DNA of 64,000 nucleotides from Pelotalea chapellei (lineage in GTDB: Bacteria > Desulfobacterota > Desulfuromonadia > Geobacterales > Pseudopelobacteraceae), in NCBI RefSeq assembly GCF_018531195.1, contig NZ_JAHDYS010000001.1:1-64000 (forward strand). Direction: 5' to 3'. The stretch's first letter is position 1, and each line of letters begins with the position of its first letter. The position numbers and the translations under genes were made by a program. The notes under the pieces were generated by a model. That model saw only the letters and a list, made by a program, of their open reading frames with translations, did no database searches and was not told the DNA's origin. This document shows positions 54,713 through 63,494 of this stretch, piece after piece.

Positions 54713-54830
54713 GGCTGTGAGTTTACGCATCCCCCGCCAGACGCTAAGACAGGATTTATCCAATTTCACCAGTGGATAGTGAAATGAGGGGCAACAGTCT
54801 TGACAGCGCCCTTGCACAGCGTCTACAACC

Positions 54831-56495
54831 ATGAACAACTTTAATCTTGGACACACAATGCCCCACACCGAAATCGTCAACATATCCCGCCCTCTTACTG
54901 AAATGGCGCGCCTGCAGCCAGACACCCCGGCCATAATTTTTCCCCAGGACAACCGCACCCTCACGTTTCGGGAACTGGATGCGGAGAGCGACTGCCTGGC
55001 CGCCGGACTTGAACACATCGGCATCACCCGGGGTACCAAAACTGCCCTGCTGGTTCCGCCTGGACCGGAACTGTTTGCTCTGACCTTTGCCCTTTTCAAG
55101 GCAGGAGCCGTGCCGGTCTTCATCGATCCGGGCATCGGCGCCCGCAACATGAAGGGATGCCTGGCAGATGCGGAACCAACTGCCTTCATCGGTATTCCCA
55201 AGGCGCATGTGGCGCGACGGCTGTTCGGCTGGGGCAAGAAGAGCCTTACCACACTGGTGACCGTCGGTGGGGGGCGTATCTGGGGCGGCATTCCTCTTGC
55301 TGAAATCGCCAAATCCGGGCGTGGAGCAGACTTCACCCCTGCTGCAACAGGACGCAACGAAATTGCTGCCATTCTCTTCACCAGCGGCAGCACCGGAGCA
55401 CCCAAAGGGGCCATTTACACCCATGGCACCTTCAGCGCGCAAGTTGAGATGCTCCGTAATCTTTACGGCATCCGCCCGGGGGAGATCGACCTGCCCACCT
55501 TCCCCCTGTTTGCCCTGTTCGCCCCTGCCCTGGGTATGACCGCCGTAATTCCCCAGATGGATTTTACACGTCCCGGCCACGTTAATCCGCAGCGGATCCT
55601 TGATATCGCCACCAAATACCGCGCCACCACCATGTTCGGTTCCCCTGCGCTGCTCAACCGGGTCAGCCGCTACGCAGTCACCCGGGGAATCAAGCTTCCT
55701 GGCCTCAAACGCATCATTTCAGCTGGCGCGCCGGTTCCGGCAGCCGTTCTGGAACGCTGCACACAGATGCTTTCTGATAATGCCGAGATATTCACTCCCT
55801 ACGGCGCAACCGAGGCGCTGCCGGTAAGTTCCATCGGCAGTCGCGAGATACTGGGAGAAACCGGGCGCCTGACCGGTGAAGGGCGTGGCATCTGCGTCGG
55901 ACGACCGGTGAAGGGAGTTTCCCTGGCAATCATACCGATCAGTGATGACCCGATCGTCTCGTGGAATGCTGATCTGCCCCTGCCTGTCTGGCAAGTGGGA
56001 GAGATTACGGTATCCGGCCCGCAGGTTAGCCGGGCCTACCTCAATCGGCTTGAGGCTACACGGCTGGCCAAAATTCCGGACCCGGCGAGAGGTTTCTGGC
56101 ATCGCATGGGAGACCTGGGTTATGTCGACAATACGGGAAGGATCTGGTTCTGCGGACGCAAGGCCCACCGAATTGTGACCGCCACGGAAACGCTCTTTAC
56201 CATCCCGGTGGAAGGTGTCTTTAACACTCACCCGAAGGTTTTCCGCACCGCCCTTGTTGGAGTCGGCAAACAGGGCAGCCAGCAGCCGATACTGTGTGTG
56301 GAGCTGGAATCCAAGGTGGATAAAGCGGCTCAGGAGCAGATCAGGCGTGAACTGATGGAGATCGGCAGCCGCTATCCCCACACCAGAGATATCGACAAAA
56401 TCCTCTTTCACCCCGCCTTTCCGGTCGATATCCGCCACAATGCCAAAATATTTCGGGAAAAATTGGCTCTCTGGGCCGAGGGGAAACTTTCATGA
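54831..56495 (+). CDS. oleC: OleC, beta-lactone synthetase (AMP-forming superfamily)
   Basis: The 554-aa adenylating enzyme converts the 2-alkyl-3-hydroxyacid to a beta-lactone with ATP in the ole pathway. The P-loop-like motif LFTSGSTGAPKGAIYTH (near residue 180), the YGATEALP motif, the GDLGYVDNTGRIWFCGRKAHR segment and the OleC-specific lead MPHTEIVNISRPL are present. The start is 54831 or 54858; neither has a strong ribosome binding site. It overlaps oleD by four bases and is separated from oleAB by 10.6 kb. Confidence 0.93.
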   Translation: MNNFNLGHTMPHTEIVNISRPLTEMARLQPDTPAIIFPQDNRTLTFRELDAESDCLAAGLEHIGITRGTKTALLVPPGPELFALTFALFKAGAVPVFIDPGIGARNMKGCLADAEPTAFIGIPKAHVARRLFGWGKKSLTTLVTVGGGRIWGGIPLAEIAKSGRGADFTPAATGRNEIAAILFTSGSTGAPKGAIYTHGTFSAQVEMLRNLYGIRPGEIDLPTFPLFALFAPALGMTAVIPQMDFTRPGHVNPQRILDIATKYRATTMFGSPALLNRVSRYAVTRGIKLPGLKRIISAGAPVPAAVLERCTQMLSDNAEIFTPYGATEALPVSSIGSREILGETGRLTGEGRGICVGRPVKGVSLAIIPISDDPIVSWNADLPLPVWQVGEITVSGPQVSRAYLNRLEATRLAKIPDPARGFWHRMGDLGYVDNTGRIWFCGRKAHRIVTATETLFTIPVEGVFNTHPKVFRTALVGVGKQGSQQPILCVELESKVDKAAQEQIRRELMEIGSRYPHTRDIDKILFHPAFPVDIRHNAKIFREKLALWAEGKLS

Positions 56496-57496
56496 AGGCA
56501 TTGGTCACCGGCGGGGGCGGTTTTCTGGGAGGCGTGATTGTGCGCATGCTGGTGGAGCGAGGCGACGAGGTCGTCAGCTTTTCCCGTAGCGAATATCCGG
56601 AGCTGCAAAAATTGGGCGTGAAGCAGGTTAAGGGCGATCTGGGAGACAGGGAAGCGGTAATTAAGGCTGCCGCGGGTTGCGACGTCATTTTCCATGTGGC
56701 GGCCAAGGCCGGGATCTGGGGAGCCTTGGACGAATTCTACAGGGCCAACGTGACCGGCACCGCCAACGTTCTGGAAGCATGCCGGGCGCACAACATTCCC
56801 CGCCTGGTGCACACCAGCTCACCCAGCGTGGTCTTTGACGGAACGGACGTGGAAGGGGGCGACGAATCACTTCCCTACCCCAGCCGCTATGAAGCACATT
56901 ATCCGGCCACCAAGGCTCTCGCCGAACAGATGGTTCTGGCAGCAAATTCACCCGAACTGGCCACCGTGGCACTGCGCCCTCACCTGATCTGGGGGCCGGG
57001 AGACAATCACCTGGTGCCACGCATCATTGCCAAAGCCCGGGCGGGCAGGTTAAGGCGCATCGGTAAGCGTGACTGCCTGGTGGACACGGTCTATGTGGAC
57101 AATGCCGCCCTCGCCCATCTGCAGGCGGCCGACCGTCTCGTTCCTGGCGCCCCTCTGGCCGGCAAAGCCTATTTCATCAGCAACGACGAGCCGCTGCCCC
57201 TGTGGGATATGGTCAACCGCATTCTGGCTGCCGCCCAGCTTCCGCCCGTTACCCGCACCGTTTCTCCCGGAGTGGCCTACGCTGCCGGAGTCCTCTGCGA
57301 AAAGATCTGGGGCCTGCTGCACCTGAGGGGAGAGCCCCCCATGACCCGCTTCGTGGCCCATGAACTGGCCACAGCCCACTGGTTTAAAATGGACGCGGCC
57401 CGCAAGGATCTGGGATATCAACCGGAAGTTTCCATAAGCGAAGGTCTCGTTCGCTTGGAACAGTGGTTGCAAAATGGTAATCGTTTTCCCTGCTGA
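56492..57496 (+). CDS. oleD: OleD, 2-alkyl-3-oxoalkanoate reductase
   Basis: The 334-aa SDR reduces the OleA product with NADPH to the 2-alkyl-3-hydroxyacid. It has the cofactor motif VTGGGGFLGGVIV at residues 5-17, HTSSPSVVF with the catalytic Ser, and HYPATKALAEQ with Tyr and Lys. The length and the DTVYVDNAALAHLQAA segment match the OleD/3-beta-HSD family. It is translationally coupled to oleC and is the last gene of the unit. Confidence 0.93.
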   Translation: MKALVTGGGGFLGGVIVRMLVERGDEVVSFSRSEYPELQKLGVKQVKGDLGDREAVIKAAAGCDVIFHVAAKAGIWGALDEFYRANVTGTANVLEACRAHNIPRLVHTSSPSVVFDGTDVEGGDESLPYPSRYEAHYPATKALAEQMVLAANSPELATVALRPHLIWGPGDNHLVPRIIAKARAGRLRRIGKRDCLVDTVYVDNAALAHLQAADRLVPGAPLAGKAYFISNDEPLPLWDMVNRILAAAQLPPVTRTVSPGVAYAAGVLCEKIWGLLHLRGEPPMTRFVAHELATAHWFKMDAARKDLGYQPEVSISEGLVRLEQWLQNGNRFPC

Positions 57497-57683
57497 GCAT
57501 ACCAGACAGACCCCCCATATTTATTTAGCTCACAATTTTTCATGTTGTCTTATTTTGTTTCAATTTGTTTCGAAGTAATTCAAATCGTCCCCCCTTCATA
57601 CCGCATTCCCATCCCTGTTTTTGCTTCCTCACCCAAATGCAGTAAAATTAAAAAACAGCAAATTACACTCAGGGTCTAGGAAT

Positions 57684-57880
57684 CTGTTGAAATCTCAGGT
57701 TGGTCAAAAATAGTTAGATCGTCGCAACCGGAGAACGCCCCGCGGAGGCATGAACCTATTCGCCGCACACTTTCGGTTGTGAAAGTGGACCGCGAAGGCG
57801 CCCGAAGGGTGAGGCCGCAGGCCGAAGTCACAAGCTGGCTTTCGAGGATGGCGGCGAGATGGCTGTTTTTCAACAACCTC
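57684..57880. repeat. MITE-like dispersed element, copy C
   Basis: Close match to copy A at 16851-17050 with the same ends and the same order of internal blocks (GTCGCA, GCCCCGCGGAGGCATGAAC, GAAAGTGGACCGCGAAGG, GAGGATGGCGGCGAGATGG). The central palindrome has decayed to CACTTTCGGTTGTGAAAGTG. It fills part of the 434-bp gap before the sensor kinase; the remaining 190 bp upstream are AT-rich with no gene. Confidence 0.88.
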
Positions 57881-57930
57881 CTAGATACACGCAACACCTG
57901 CTGCTCACCTCTGTAATCAGGAGCCAGGAG

Positions 57931-59265
57931 ATGAAAGTTCTGATTGTCGACGACAACACTGATGGCAGAAGAATTCTTCGCTACATCGCAGAAAGGCATG
58001 GCCACACTGTGATAGAAGCGGCTAACGGCAGAGAAGGACTGGATAAGGCGGCATCCGATCTTCCGGAACTGATTATCTCCGACGTATTAATGCCGATAAT
58101 GGATGGTTTTCAATTCCTGCTTAATTTGAAGAAAGATAGCGCACTTTACTCGATACCATTCATATTTTACTCCGCCACCTATGGGGAGGAGAAGGACGTA
58201 CAACTCGGCACTTACCTTGGAGCAGAAGGCTATATCGTCAAACCAAAAGACCCGAGCGAAATCTGGGATGAAGTAGAGTCCATCCTTGGCAATTTCCAGG
58301 CAAAGCATGCTGTCCCGATCCATATTAATAACAAGGAAAGAATACTTCTTGAACAATACAACGAGGTGATAGCTCTCAAATTGGAGGAAAAGGTAAAAGA
58401 ACTGGAAGATAGTCAAAAAGAACGTGAAGAAGCCTACAGTGTGCTGGAGAAAACCCTGGAGAAAGAGAAGCTTGCCAAGGAAGCACTCCAGGAGAGCGAG
58501 CGAAAGTATCGACAACTAAACGAAGAACTGGAGCAGCGGGTCGAGGATTCAGTAAAGGAAATGCGGCAGAAGGATGAAATCCTGATATATCAGGGCCGGC
58601 AGGCTGCCATGGGAGAAATGATTAACAATATCGCCCATCAATGGCGACAGCCGCTCAATACACTGGGACTGCTTGCCCAGGAATTGAATATGACGCGGCA
58701 GATGGGAGACCTGAACAAGGATTTTGTGGATGCCAATGTAAAAAAAACCCTTGAAATCATTCATCAGATGTCCAAAACCATTGATGACTTCAGGAACTTT
58801 TTCAAGCCCGATAAAGAGAAAACCGATTTCAAAGTTTTTGACGCAATCAATAAGGCTGTATCCATGCTGGAAGGGAGTTTCAAGGCGGCTCAAATCAGGA
58901 CCGAAATACAGCAAACGGGTGACCGTGTCATTTCCGGTTACCCTGGCGATTTGATACAGGCCCTTTTGATTATCCTGAACAATGCGAAGGATGCATTGAT
59001 AAACCGCAAAACAGACAATCCCGTAATAAGCATCAGTTTATTCACGGAAAGCAACCGGACAGTGGTGAGCATAACCGATAACGCGGGGGGTATTCCGAAG
59101 GAGATTATAAACAGAATCTTTGACCCATACTTTACAACCAAAGGGCCTGAACAGGGGACTGGAATCGGCCTGTTTATGTGCAAAACCATCATAGAAAAGA
59201 ATATGAATGGAATGCTGAGTGTGCGTAATGTCAAAGATGGGGCACAGTTCCGGATAGAGGTATGA
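57931..59265 (+). CDS. Response-regulator/histidine kinase hybrid
   Basis: The 444-aa protein starts with a receiver domain (residues 1-120; phospho-acceptor Asp in IISDVLMP), followed by a long coiled coil (about 130-215) and a histidine kinase core (His in NNIAHQWRQPLN, near residue 233; ATP-binding N, G1 and G2 boxes in NNAKDALI, DNAGGIP and GTGIGLFMC). An N-terminal receiver plus kinase without membrane segments means it is a cytoplasmic relay. The start at 57931 has GGAG upstream; an in-frame extension into the preceding repeat is rejected. Confidence 0.93.
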   Translation: MKVLIVDDNTDGRRILRYIAERHGHTVIEAANGREGLDKAASDLPELIISDVLMPIMDGFQFLLNLKKDSALYSIPFIFYSATYGEEKDVQLGTYLGAEGYIVKPKDPSEIWDEVESILGNFQAKHAVPIHINNKERILLEQYNEVIALKLEEKVKELEDSQKEREEAYSVLEKTLEKEKLAKEALQESERKYRQLNEELEQRVEDSVKEMRQKDEILIYQGRQAAMGEMINNIAHQWRQPLNTLGLLAQELNMTRQMGDLNKDFVDANVKKTLEIIHQMSKTIDDFRNFFKPDKEKTDFKVFDAINKAVSMLEGSFKAAQIRTEIQQTGDRVISGYPGDLIQALLIILNNAKDALINRKTDNPVISISLFTESNRTVVSITDNAGGIPKEIINRIFDPYFTTKGPEQGTGIGLFMCKTIIEKNMNGMLSVRNVKDGAQFRIEV

Positions 59266-61007
59266 AAAGAATACGTCGCCCGACACCATTGCTCAGCCGG
59301 CACAAACTTGATCAGAAGGCACTTCAGAGGTCACGCAGGGATCTGAAATGTGCCGAGAAACGGATTCGTCAATTAATAGAGGCAAACACCACCCTCACAG
59401 CAGAAATTATCGAGCTGCGGCGCACCGAGTCCACCTGCCGCAGCTTGTTTGAAAATAGTGCCGTAGGCATGTACCGCATGACACTTACCGGTCGATTTTT
59501 AGAAGCAAATTCTGCCATGGCCCACATGCTCGGATATAATTCCCCCCAAGACCTGCTTTCTAACGTGACCAACCTCCTGCAACAACTCTATGTTAATCCG
59601 GATCTCCGTAACAATTTAACCATGTTGTTTAATGACAACATCGTGGAAGGTTTCGAAGTCCAGTTCTATCGAAAGGACAAGAGCATCATCTGGGTATCTC
59701 TGAATGAATCCGCCATATGTGACGATACAGGCACGGTGATCTACTATGAAGGCATGGCCACGGACATAACGGAACGGAAGCGAGCGGAAGAAGCATTACG
59801 TTTCAGCGAAGCACGCTACCGAACCTTGCACCGTGATATTCCGACAATGATTTTTACCCTCGACACCCAGGGCAAAGTACTCTCCGTGAATCCTTATGGG
59901 GCGAAGCAACTGGGATACAGCATTGAAGAGCTGGAAGGGAAACCGGTCCTGAGTGTTTTCCATCTGGACGATCGGCCTGCTGTGACTGATCAGCTACAAA
60001 GATGCCTGCAGAACCCTGACCAGGTCTATCGCTGGCAATTTCGAAAAATCCGCAAAGATGGAAAAACTATGTGGGTTGAAGAATTGGCGCAAGCGGTGAA
60101 CGACCTGAATGGAGTCACTAATGTTCTGGTAGTGTGCCGTGACATCTCAGAGCGCATCCAGACGGAAGAAATGCTGCGAAAGGCACACGACGAGTTGGAA
60201 CATAAGGTCGCAGAACGGACGAAAGAGTTGTCTGAGGCCAATGTAAAGCTGAAGGAACTTGATCAATTGAAGTCCATGTTCATTGCCTCAATAAGCCATG
60301 AACTTGGAACACCTCTGAATTCAGTGATCGGTTTTTCCGGCGTGTTGCTTAACGGCTGGGCGGGCCCACTTAATGAAGAACAGAAAGAAAACGTGGAATC
60401 CATTCAGAAGTCAGGTAAACATCTGCTTTCATTACTTAATGATGTAATTGATGTTTCCAAAATAGAGGCGGGACAAATTGAAGCACGATTGAATGATTTC
60501 GATGTGCACGACCTGCTTGTGGAAGCGATGGATCACATTTCAATTGAGGCGGAACGAAAAAATCTTGAGCTGACCCTTGATGCAGCCAATGTGATGCTAC
60601 ACTCAGACAGACGGAGGCTGCTGCAGTGCGTAGTGAATCTGCTGACCAATGCAGTTAAGTTCACCAATAAAGGAAGCATACGCCTTGCTGCAAAGATCAT
60701 TGATGGAGACTTGCAAGGAAGTGAGTCTGAAAAAACCGGTCTTATGGATATTTCGGTGGAAGATACCGGGATTGGTATTCGCAAGGAAGATATGCCGAAA
60801 CTTTTTCAACCATTTTCGCGAATTGTTTCTTCGCATACGACAGTCATTCCAGGCACCGGGCTCGGCCTCTACCTGACAAAGCGGCTTGTAACAGGAGTTT
60901 TGAAGGGAGATCTGCTCTGTACCAGCAGCCATGGACAAGGGAGTACCTTCACCATCAGGATTAAGTTGAGACCTTCTGATCAGACAGGAGGAGAGGAAAA
61001 TGAGTGA
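59262..61007 (+). CDS. PAS-PAS sensor histidine kinase
   Basis: The 581-aa soluble kinase has two PAS domains (about residues 60-175 and 185-300, each ending in a PAC-like motif such as ITERKRAEEALRFSEARY), a HisKA domain (SISHELGTPLNSVIGFSG, near residue 345) and a HATPase_c domain (N box LLTNAVKF; G box DTGIGIRKED; GTGLGLYLTK). It overlaps the preceding hybrid kinase by four bases, so the two act in one pathway. No dedicated output regulator is encoded next to them. Confidence 0.94.
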   Translation: MKRIRRPTPLLSRHKLDQKALQRSRRDLKCAEKRIRQLIEANTTLTAEIIELRRTESTCRSLFENSAVGMYRMTLTGRFLEANSAMAHMLGYNSPQDLLSNVTNLLQQLYVNPDLRNNLTMLFNDNIVEGFEVQFYRKDKSIIWVSLNESAICDDTGTVIYYEGMATDITERKRAEEALRFSEARYRTLHRDIPTMIFTLDTQGKVLSVNPYGAKQLGYSIEELEGKPVLSVFHLDDRPAVTDQLQRCLQNPDQVYRWQFRKIRKDGKTMWVEELAQAVNDLNGVTNVLVVCRDISERIQTEEMLRKAHDELEHKVAERTKELSEANVKLKELDQLKSMFIASISHELGTPLNSVIGFSGVLLNGWAGPLNEEQKENVESIQKSGKHLLSLLNDVIDVSKIEAGQIEARLNDFDVHDLLVEAMDHISIEAERKNLELTLDAANVMLHSDRRRLLQCVVNLLTNAVKFTNKGSIRLAAKIIDGDLQGSESEKTGLMDISVEDTGIGIRKEDMPKLFQPFSRIVSSHTTVIPGTGLGLYLTKRLVTGVLKGDLLCTSSHGQGSTFTIRIKLRPSDQTGGEENE

Positions 61008-61031
61008 ATAACTGAAAGAAACTGAGGACCA

Positions 61032-61763
61032 TCAACTATCGAGCCCTGACAGTTCCCGCGATTTGGAGCGGGTGTAGAGCAGCACCACATTCCCGATGGT
61101 AAACAACAACGCACCAGCCAGAGCAAGGCCGGCGCCCGGCTCGCGATGAACCTCCAGAAATGCCACCGGCGGTTCGCCCGGCTCAGCGTGTTTGATATAG
61201 ACACCGTAACCGTTAATGAACAAGGGATGGTTGGGAGTGATCGTTACCCCATCCGGCCCGGTCTGCTGTGAAACAAGCAGGGCTTTGTAGCCCAGGGGCA
61301 TCTGCCCCCCACCGGGCGAAAAAAGTGCTCCAATCCGCGCCACATGGACCGCTGTTCCATCCGGCATCTGAAACCGGTCCCCTTCCCTGATTTCAATCGA
61401 TCCCTTCATTCCCATAACCGAGCTTTGCAGATGGGCCGCTACTATCAGCAAAAAACCGGCATGAATCAGCTGAGGAGGCAGCCAGGCCCGAATGGCGTTG
61501 CGACGGAAGCGCTGAAAAATGCTGTCGGTGCTGCAGCAAAGTGTGTTCAGTACCAATAGCGCCAGGACGATGATGGTCAGCCATAGCCACCAGGTTTGCA
61601 GGAAGGGGAATTCACGCAGCCATGCAAAGAGCGGCATGCCATTCAGCGCTGCAGCGATTTCGCCCGACAGAGTGAAGGAACCGGCCGCCATGGCACAACA
61701 AACCAGCGCCAGCAGGACCAGCCCTATTTCAAGGGATATGAGCAGATTCCAGAGTTTTCTCAT
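61032..61763 (-). CDS. Short ResB-like cytochrome c biogenesis protein
   Basis: The 243-aa protein has TM segments at about residues 7-27, 55-75, 95-112 and 215-235 and a periplasmic strand-rich loop with EIREGDRFQMPDGTAVHVARIG. This resembles ResB of System II cytochrome c maturation, which supports heme delivery, but it is about half the usual length. It is transcribed after the CcsA-like gene with one base between them, so the pair should form one complex. Confidence 0.82.
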   Translation of the reverse strand: MRKLWNLLISLEIGLVLLALVCCAMAAGSFTLSGEIAAALNGMPLFAWLREFPFLQTWWLWLTIIVLALLVLNTLCCSTDSIFQRFRRNAIRAWLPPQLIHAGFLLIVAAHLQSSVMGMKGSIEIREGDRFQMPDGTAVHVARIGALFSPGGGQMPLGYKALLVSQQTGPDGVTITPNHPLFINGYGVYIKHAEPGEPPVAFLEVHREPGAGLALAGALLFTIGNVVLLYTRSKSRELSGLDS

Positions 61764-61764
61764 G

Positions 61765-62484
61765 TTAAAAACTGTGTGAGCTTTTCATCAGCAGGCTCAC
61801 CCCCAGGTAGGTAAATAGCGTTACCGCAAAACCAAAAATGGCTGACCAGGCCGAGGCGACTTCCCACTTGGCCCCTTTCAGGCGCAGATGCAGCAGCAGG
61901 GCATAGAAGAGCCACAGGATCGAGGTCCACAGTTCCTTAGGAGTCCAAAGCCAATAGGTGCCCCAGGCGTAATATCCCCAGATCCCGCCGGAAATCATCG
62001 ATGCAGAGAAAAAGGACCAGCCAGCCAGCGCGGCCTTGAACTGAATATCCATCAGGCTGCGGTCCCTGGTCGCCAACCAGCCACCGGACACAAGGGCACC
62101 GATACCGAAAAGAGCATAGGCAAAAAAAGCCAGCACCACATGCAACTCGAACCAGAGCGTATCCAGGATCGCCGGCATGGGCATGTCACGGGCCGGAAAG
62201 ATCAATGCCAGTCCGCCGAAGAGACCAGCCATGATGCCGGCCCCGGCATTGAACCACCCGGCCCGGCGCAGTGACGGCGACAGGCTGATTGCCAGCCCCA
62301 TCACACCGAGCGATACGGCAAAGAATGCCACGGTGTCATGGGGCCCAATCAGCGGCAGGCGCCCCATTGACCAGCCGCGCAACCCCAGGTAAACGACACC
62401 GACGGCCGTTCCCACAGCCAGCACCCCGCGGTTGAAGGCTCCGAAGAAGCTAAGGGCAGTGAATATGAGAAGAAGAGATTTCAT
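61765..62484 (-). CDS. CcsA-like cytochrome c assembly protein
   Basis: The 239-aa polytopic protein carries the tryptophan-rich heme-handling signature WGYYAWGTYWLWTPKELWTSILW near residue 165, with Thr where CcsA normally has Asp (W-D-PKE). Conserved His are seen in LWFELHVVLAFFAYALFG and LLLHLRLKG. It is part of a two-gene System II module with the ResB-like protein. The unusual Thr and the short length suggest a divergent or specialised lineage. Confidence 0.88.
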   Translation of the reverse strand: MKSLLLIFTALSFFGAFNRGVLAVGTAVGVVYLGLRGWSMGRLPLIGPHDTVAFFAVSLGVMGLAISLSPSLRRAGWFNAGAGIMAGLFGGLALIFPARDMPMPAILDTLWFELHVVLAFFAYALFGIGALVSGGWLATRDRSLMDIQFKAALAGWSFFSASMISGGIWGYYAWGTYWLWTPKELWTSILWLFYALLLHLRLKGAKWEVASAWSAIFGFAVTLFTYLGVSLLMKSSHSF

Positions 62485-62575
62485 GATTACCCATGCTGCT
62501 GTTTTGAAATTTGGTGGTGTCTTATCCGATATTTATTGCAGAAGAGTCAATGTTTTTCCTGATAAGGGCTTTATT

Positions 62576-62611
62576 CCCCCTTAGAAAAAGGACCCAAAGG
62601 GCCTAAAGGGG
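62576..62611. repeat. Hairpin-forming repeat
   Basis: Inverted blocks CCCCCTTAG and CTAAAGGGGG enclose GGACCCAAAGGGCC; a small intergenic palindrome of unknown role. Confidence 0.6.
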
Positions 62612-62632
62612 GGAACTGCTGCCGGCAAAATT

Positions 62633-62663
62633 AAAGCCCCGGTTACTGAAAAAGTCGGGGCTT
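62633..62663 (-). terminator. Terminator after nicotinamidase gene
   Basis: Stem AAGCCCCG / CGGGGCTT followed on the minus strand by TAATTTTGC, positioned 40 bp after the stop at 62703. Confidence 0.75.
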
Positions 62664-62702
62664 ATCGTTTCGCATCAGATTCTGACGGTCAGGAGTTGCT
62701 GC

Positions 62703-63311
62703 TTAATCAACTTTACCGTTCAGTTTTTCCAACAACTCCTCCACCGTAATCAATCCCACACCTTCAGCCTCCATCTTTTCAATCGCCCGGGCACTATCTC
62801 CTGCCTGCACATCAACCCCTGCCACGGCGTCAAAAAGCACCGCTACCTCCAGTCCATGACGCAGGGCGTCTCGGGCAGTGGAGAGCACACAATAGTCCGT
62901 TGCCAGCCCCCCCAGATAAATTCGCTGCACCCTCAGCTCCTTCACTATCTGCGCCAGTGTCATGCCGTCATCGGTTACACCTTCAAAAGCCGAGTAGCCA
63001 TCGAGCTCGGGAGTAGTGCCTTTGGAGAGTATCATCGTCCCCTCGGGCAGAAGCAAGGCTGAAGGAAAATCCGCTCCCTTGCTCCCCTGTACACAGTGGG
63101 CCGGCCAGGAACCGCCAAATTCACGGAAATGCCTGGTAGTGGGCGGGTGCCAGTCACGACTGGCCAGCACCGGCAATCCGGCATCGGCAAACTGTTGCGC
63201 CACGCGATTAAGGGGTTCTATCACCAGGTCCCCTAGGGGCACCGCCAGGGCGCCACCGGGACAGAAATCATTTTGAACGTCAATAATCAGTAATGCCGAT
63301 TTCTCTCTCAT
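62703..63311 (-). CDS. pncA: Nicotinamidase (isochorismatase family)
   Basis: The 202-aa enzyme hydrolyses nicotinamide to nicotinate in NAD salvage. The catalytic Asp is in IIDVQNDFCPGGAL, the metal-binding residues are in SRDWHPPTTRHF, the catalytic Lys is in ILSKGTTPELDGYSAF and the nucleophilic Cys in GGLATDYCVLST. Length and motifs match PncA. It lies next to and on the same strand as the nicotinate phosphoribosyltransferase gene, giving a two-step salvage pair. Confidence 0.95.
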   Translation of the reverse strand: MREKSALLIIDVQNDFCPGGALAVPLGDLVIEPLNRVAQQFADAGLPVLASRDWHPPTTRHFREFGGSWPAHCVQGSKGADFPSALLLPEGTMILSKGTTPELDGYSAFEGVTDDGMTLAQIVKELRVQRIYLGGLATDYCVLSTARDALRHGLEVAVLFDAVAGVDVQAGDSARAIEKMEAEGVGLITVEELLEKLNGKVD

Positions 63312-63338
63312 AGGAAACTCCCTGAAACCTTAAACTAT

Positions 63339-63471
63339 CACACGAAGGCACAAGGGCACGAAGTAAGGCAAAAGCAAAAGTAAGATCCATGATTTCTAAA
63401 AAATAGTGCTTACCCTTGCATTACTGGTGGGTCACTCCTGTCTTTCCTTCGTGCCTTTGTGCCTTCGTGTG
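63339..63471. repeat. Inverted-repeat element with 25-bp arms
   Basis: Arms CACACGAAGGCACAAGGGC(ACGAAG) and CTTCGTGCCTTTGTGCC(TTCGTGTG) differ at one position and enclose 83 bp. It fills the gap between pncB and pncA and can fold into a long hairpin; this type of 'CACGAAGGCACGAAG' repeat is common in intergenic DNA of several anaerobes. Confidence 0.85.
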
Positions 63472-63494
63472 GATATAGCGCTTTCTTCCCGCAT

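Noticed and set aside
57859-57930. In-frame start (MAVFQQPP...) of the response-regulator hybrid
   Set aside because: These codons belong to the dispersed element copy C; the receiver domain starts at the ATG at 57931 with a GGAG site.
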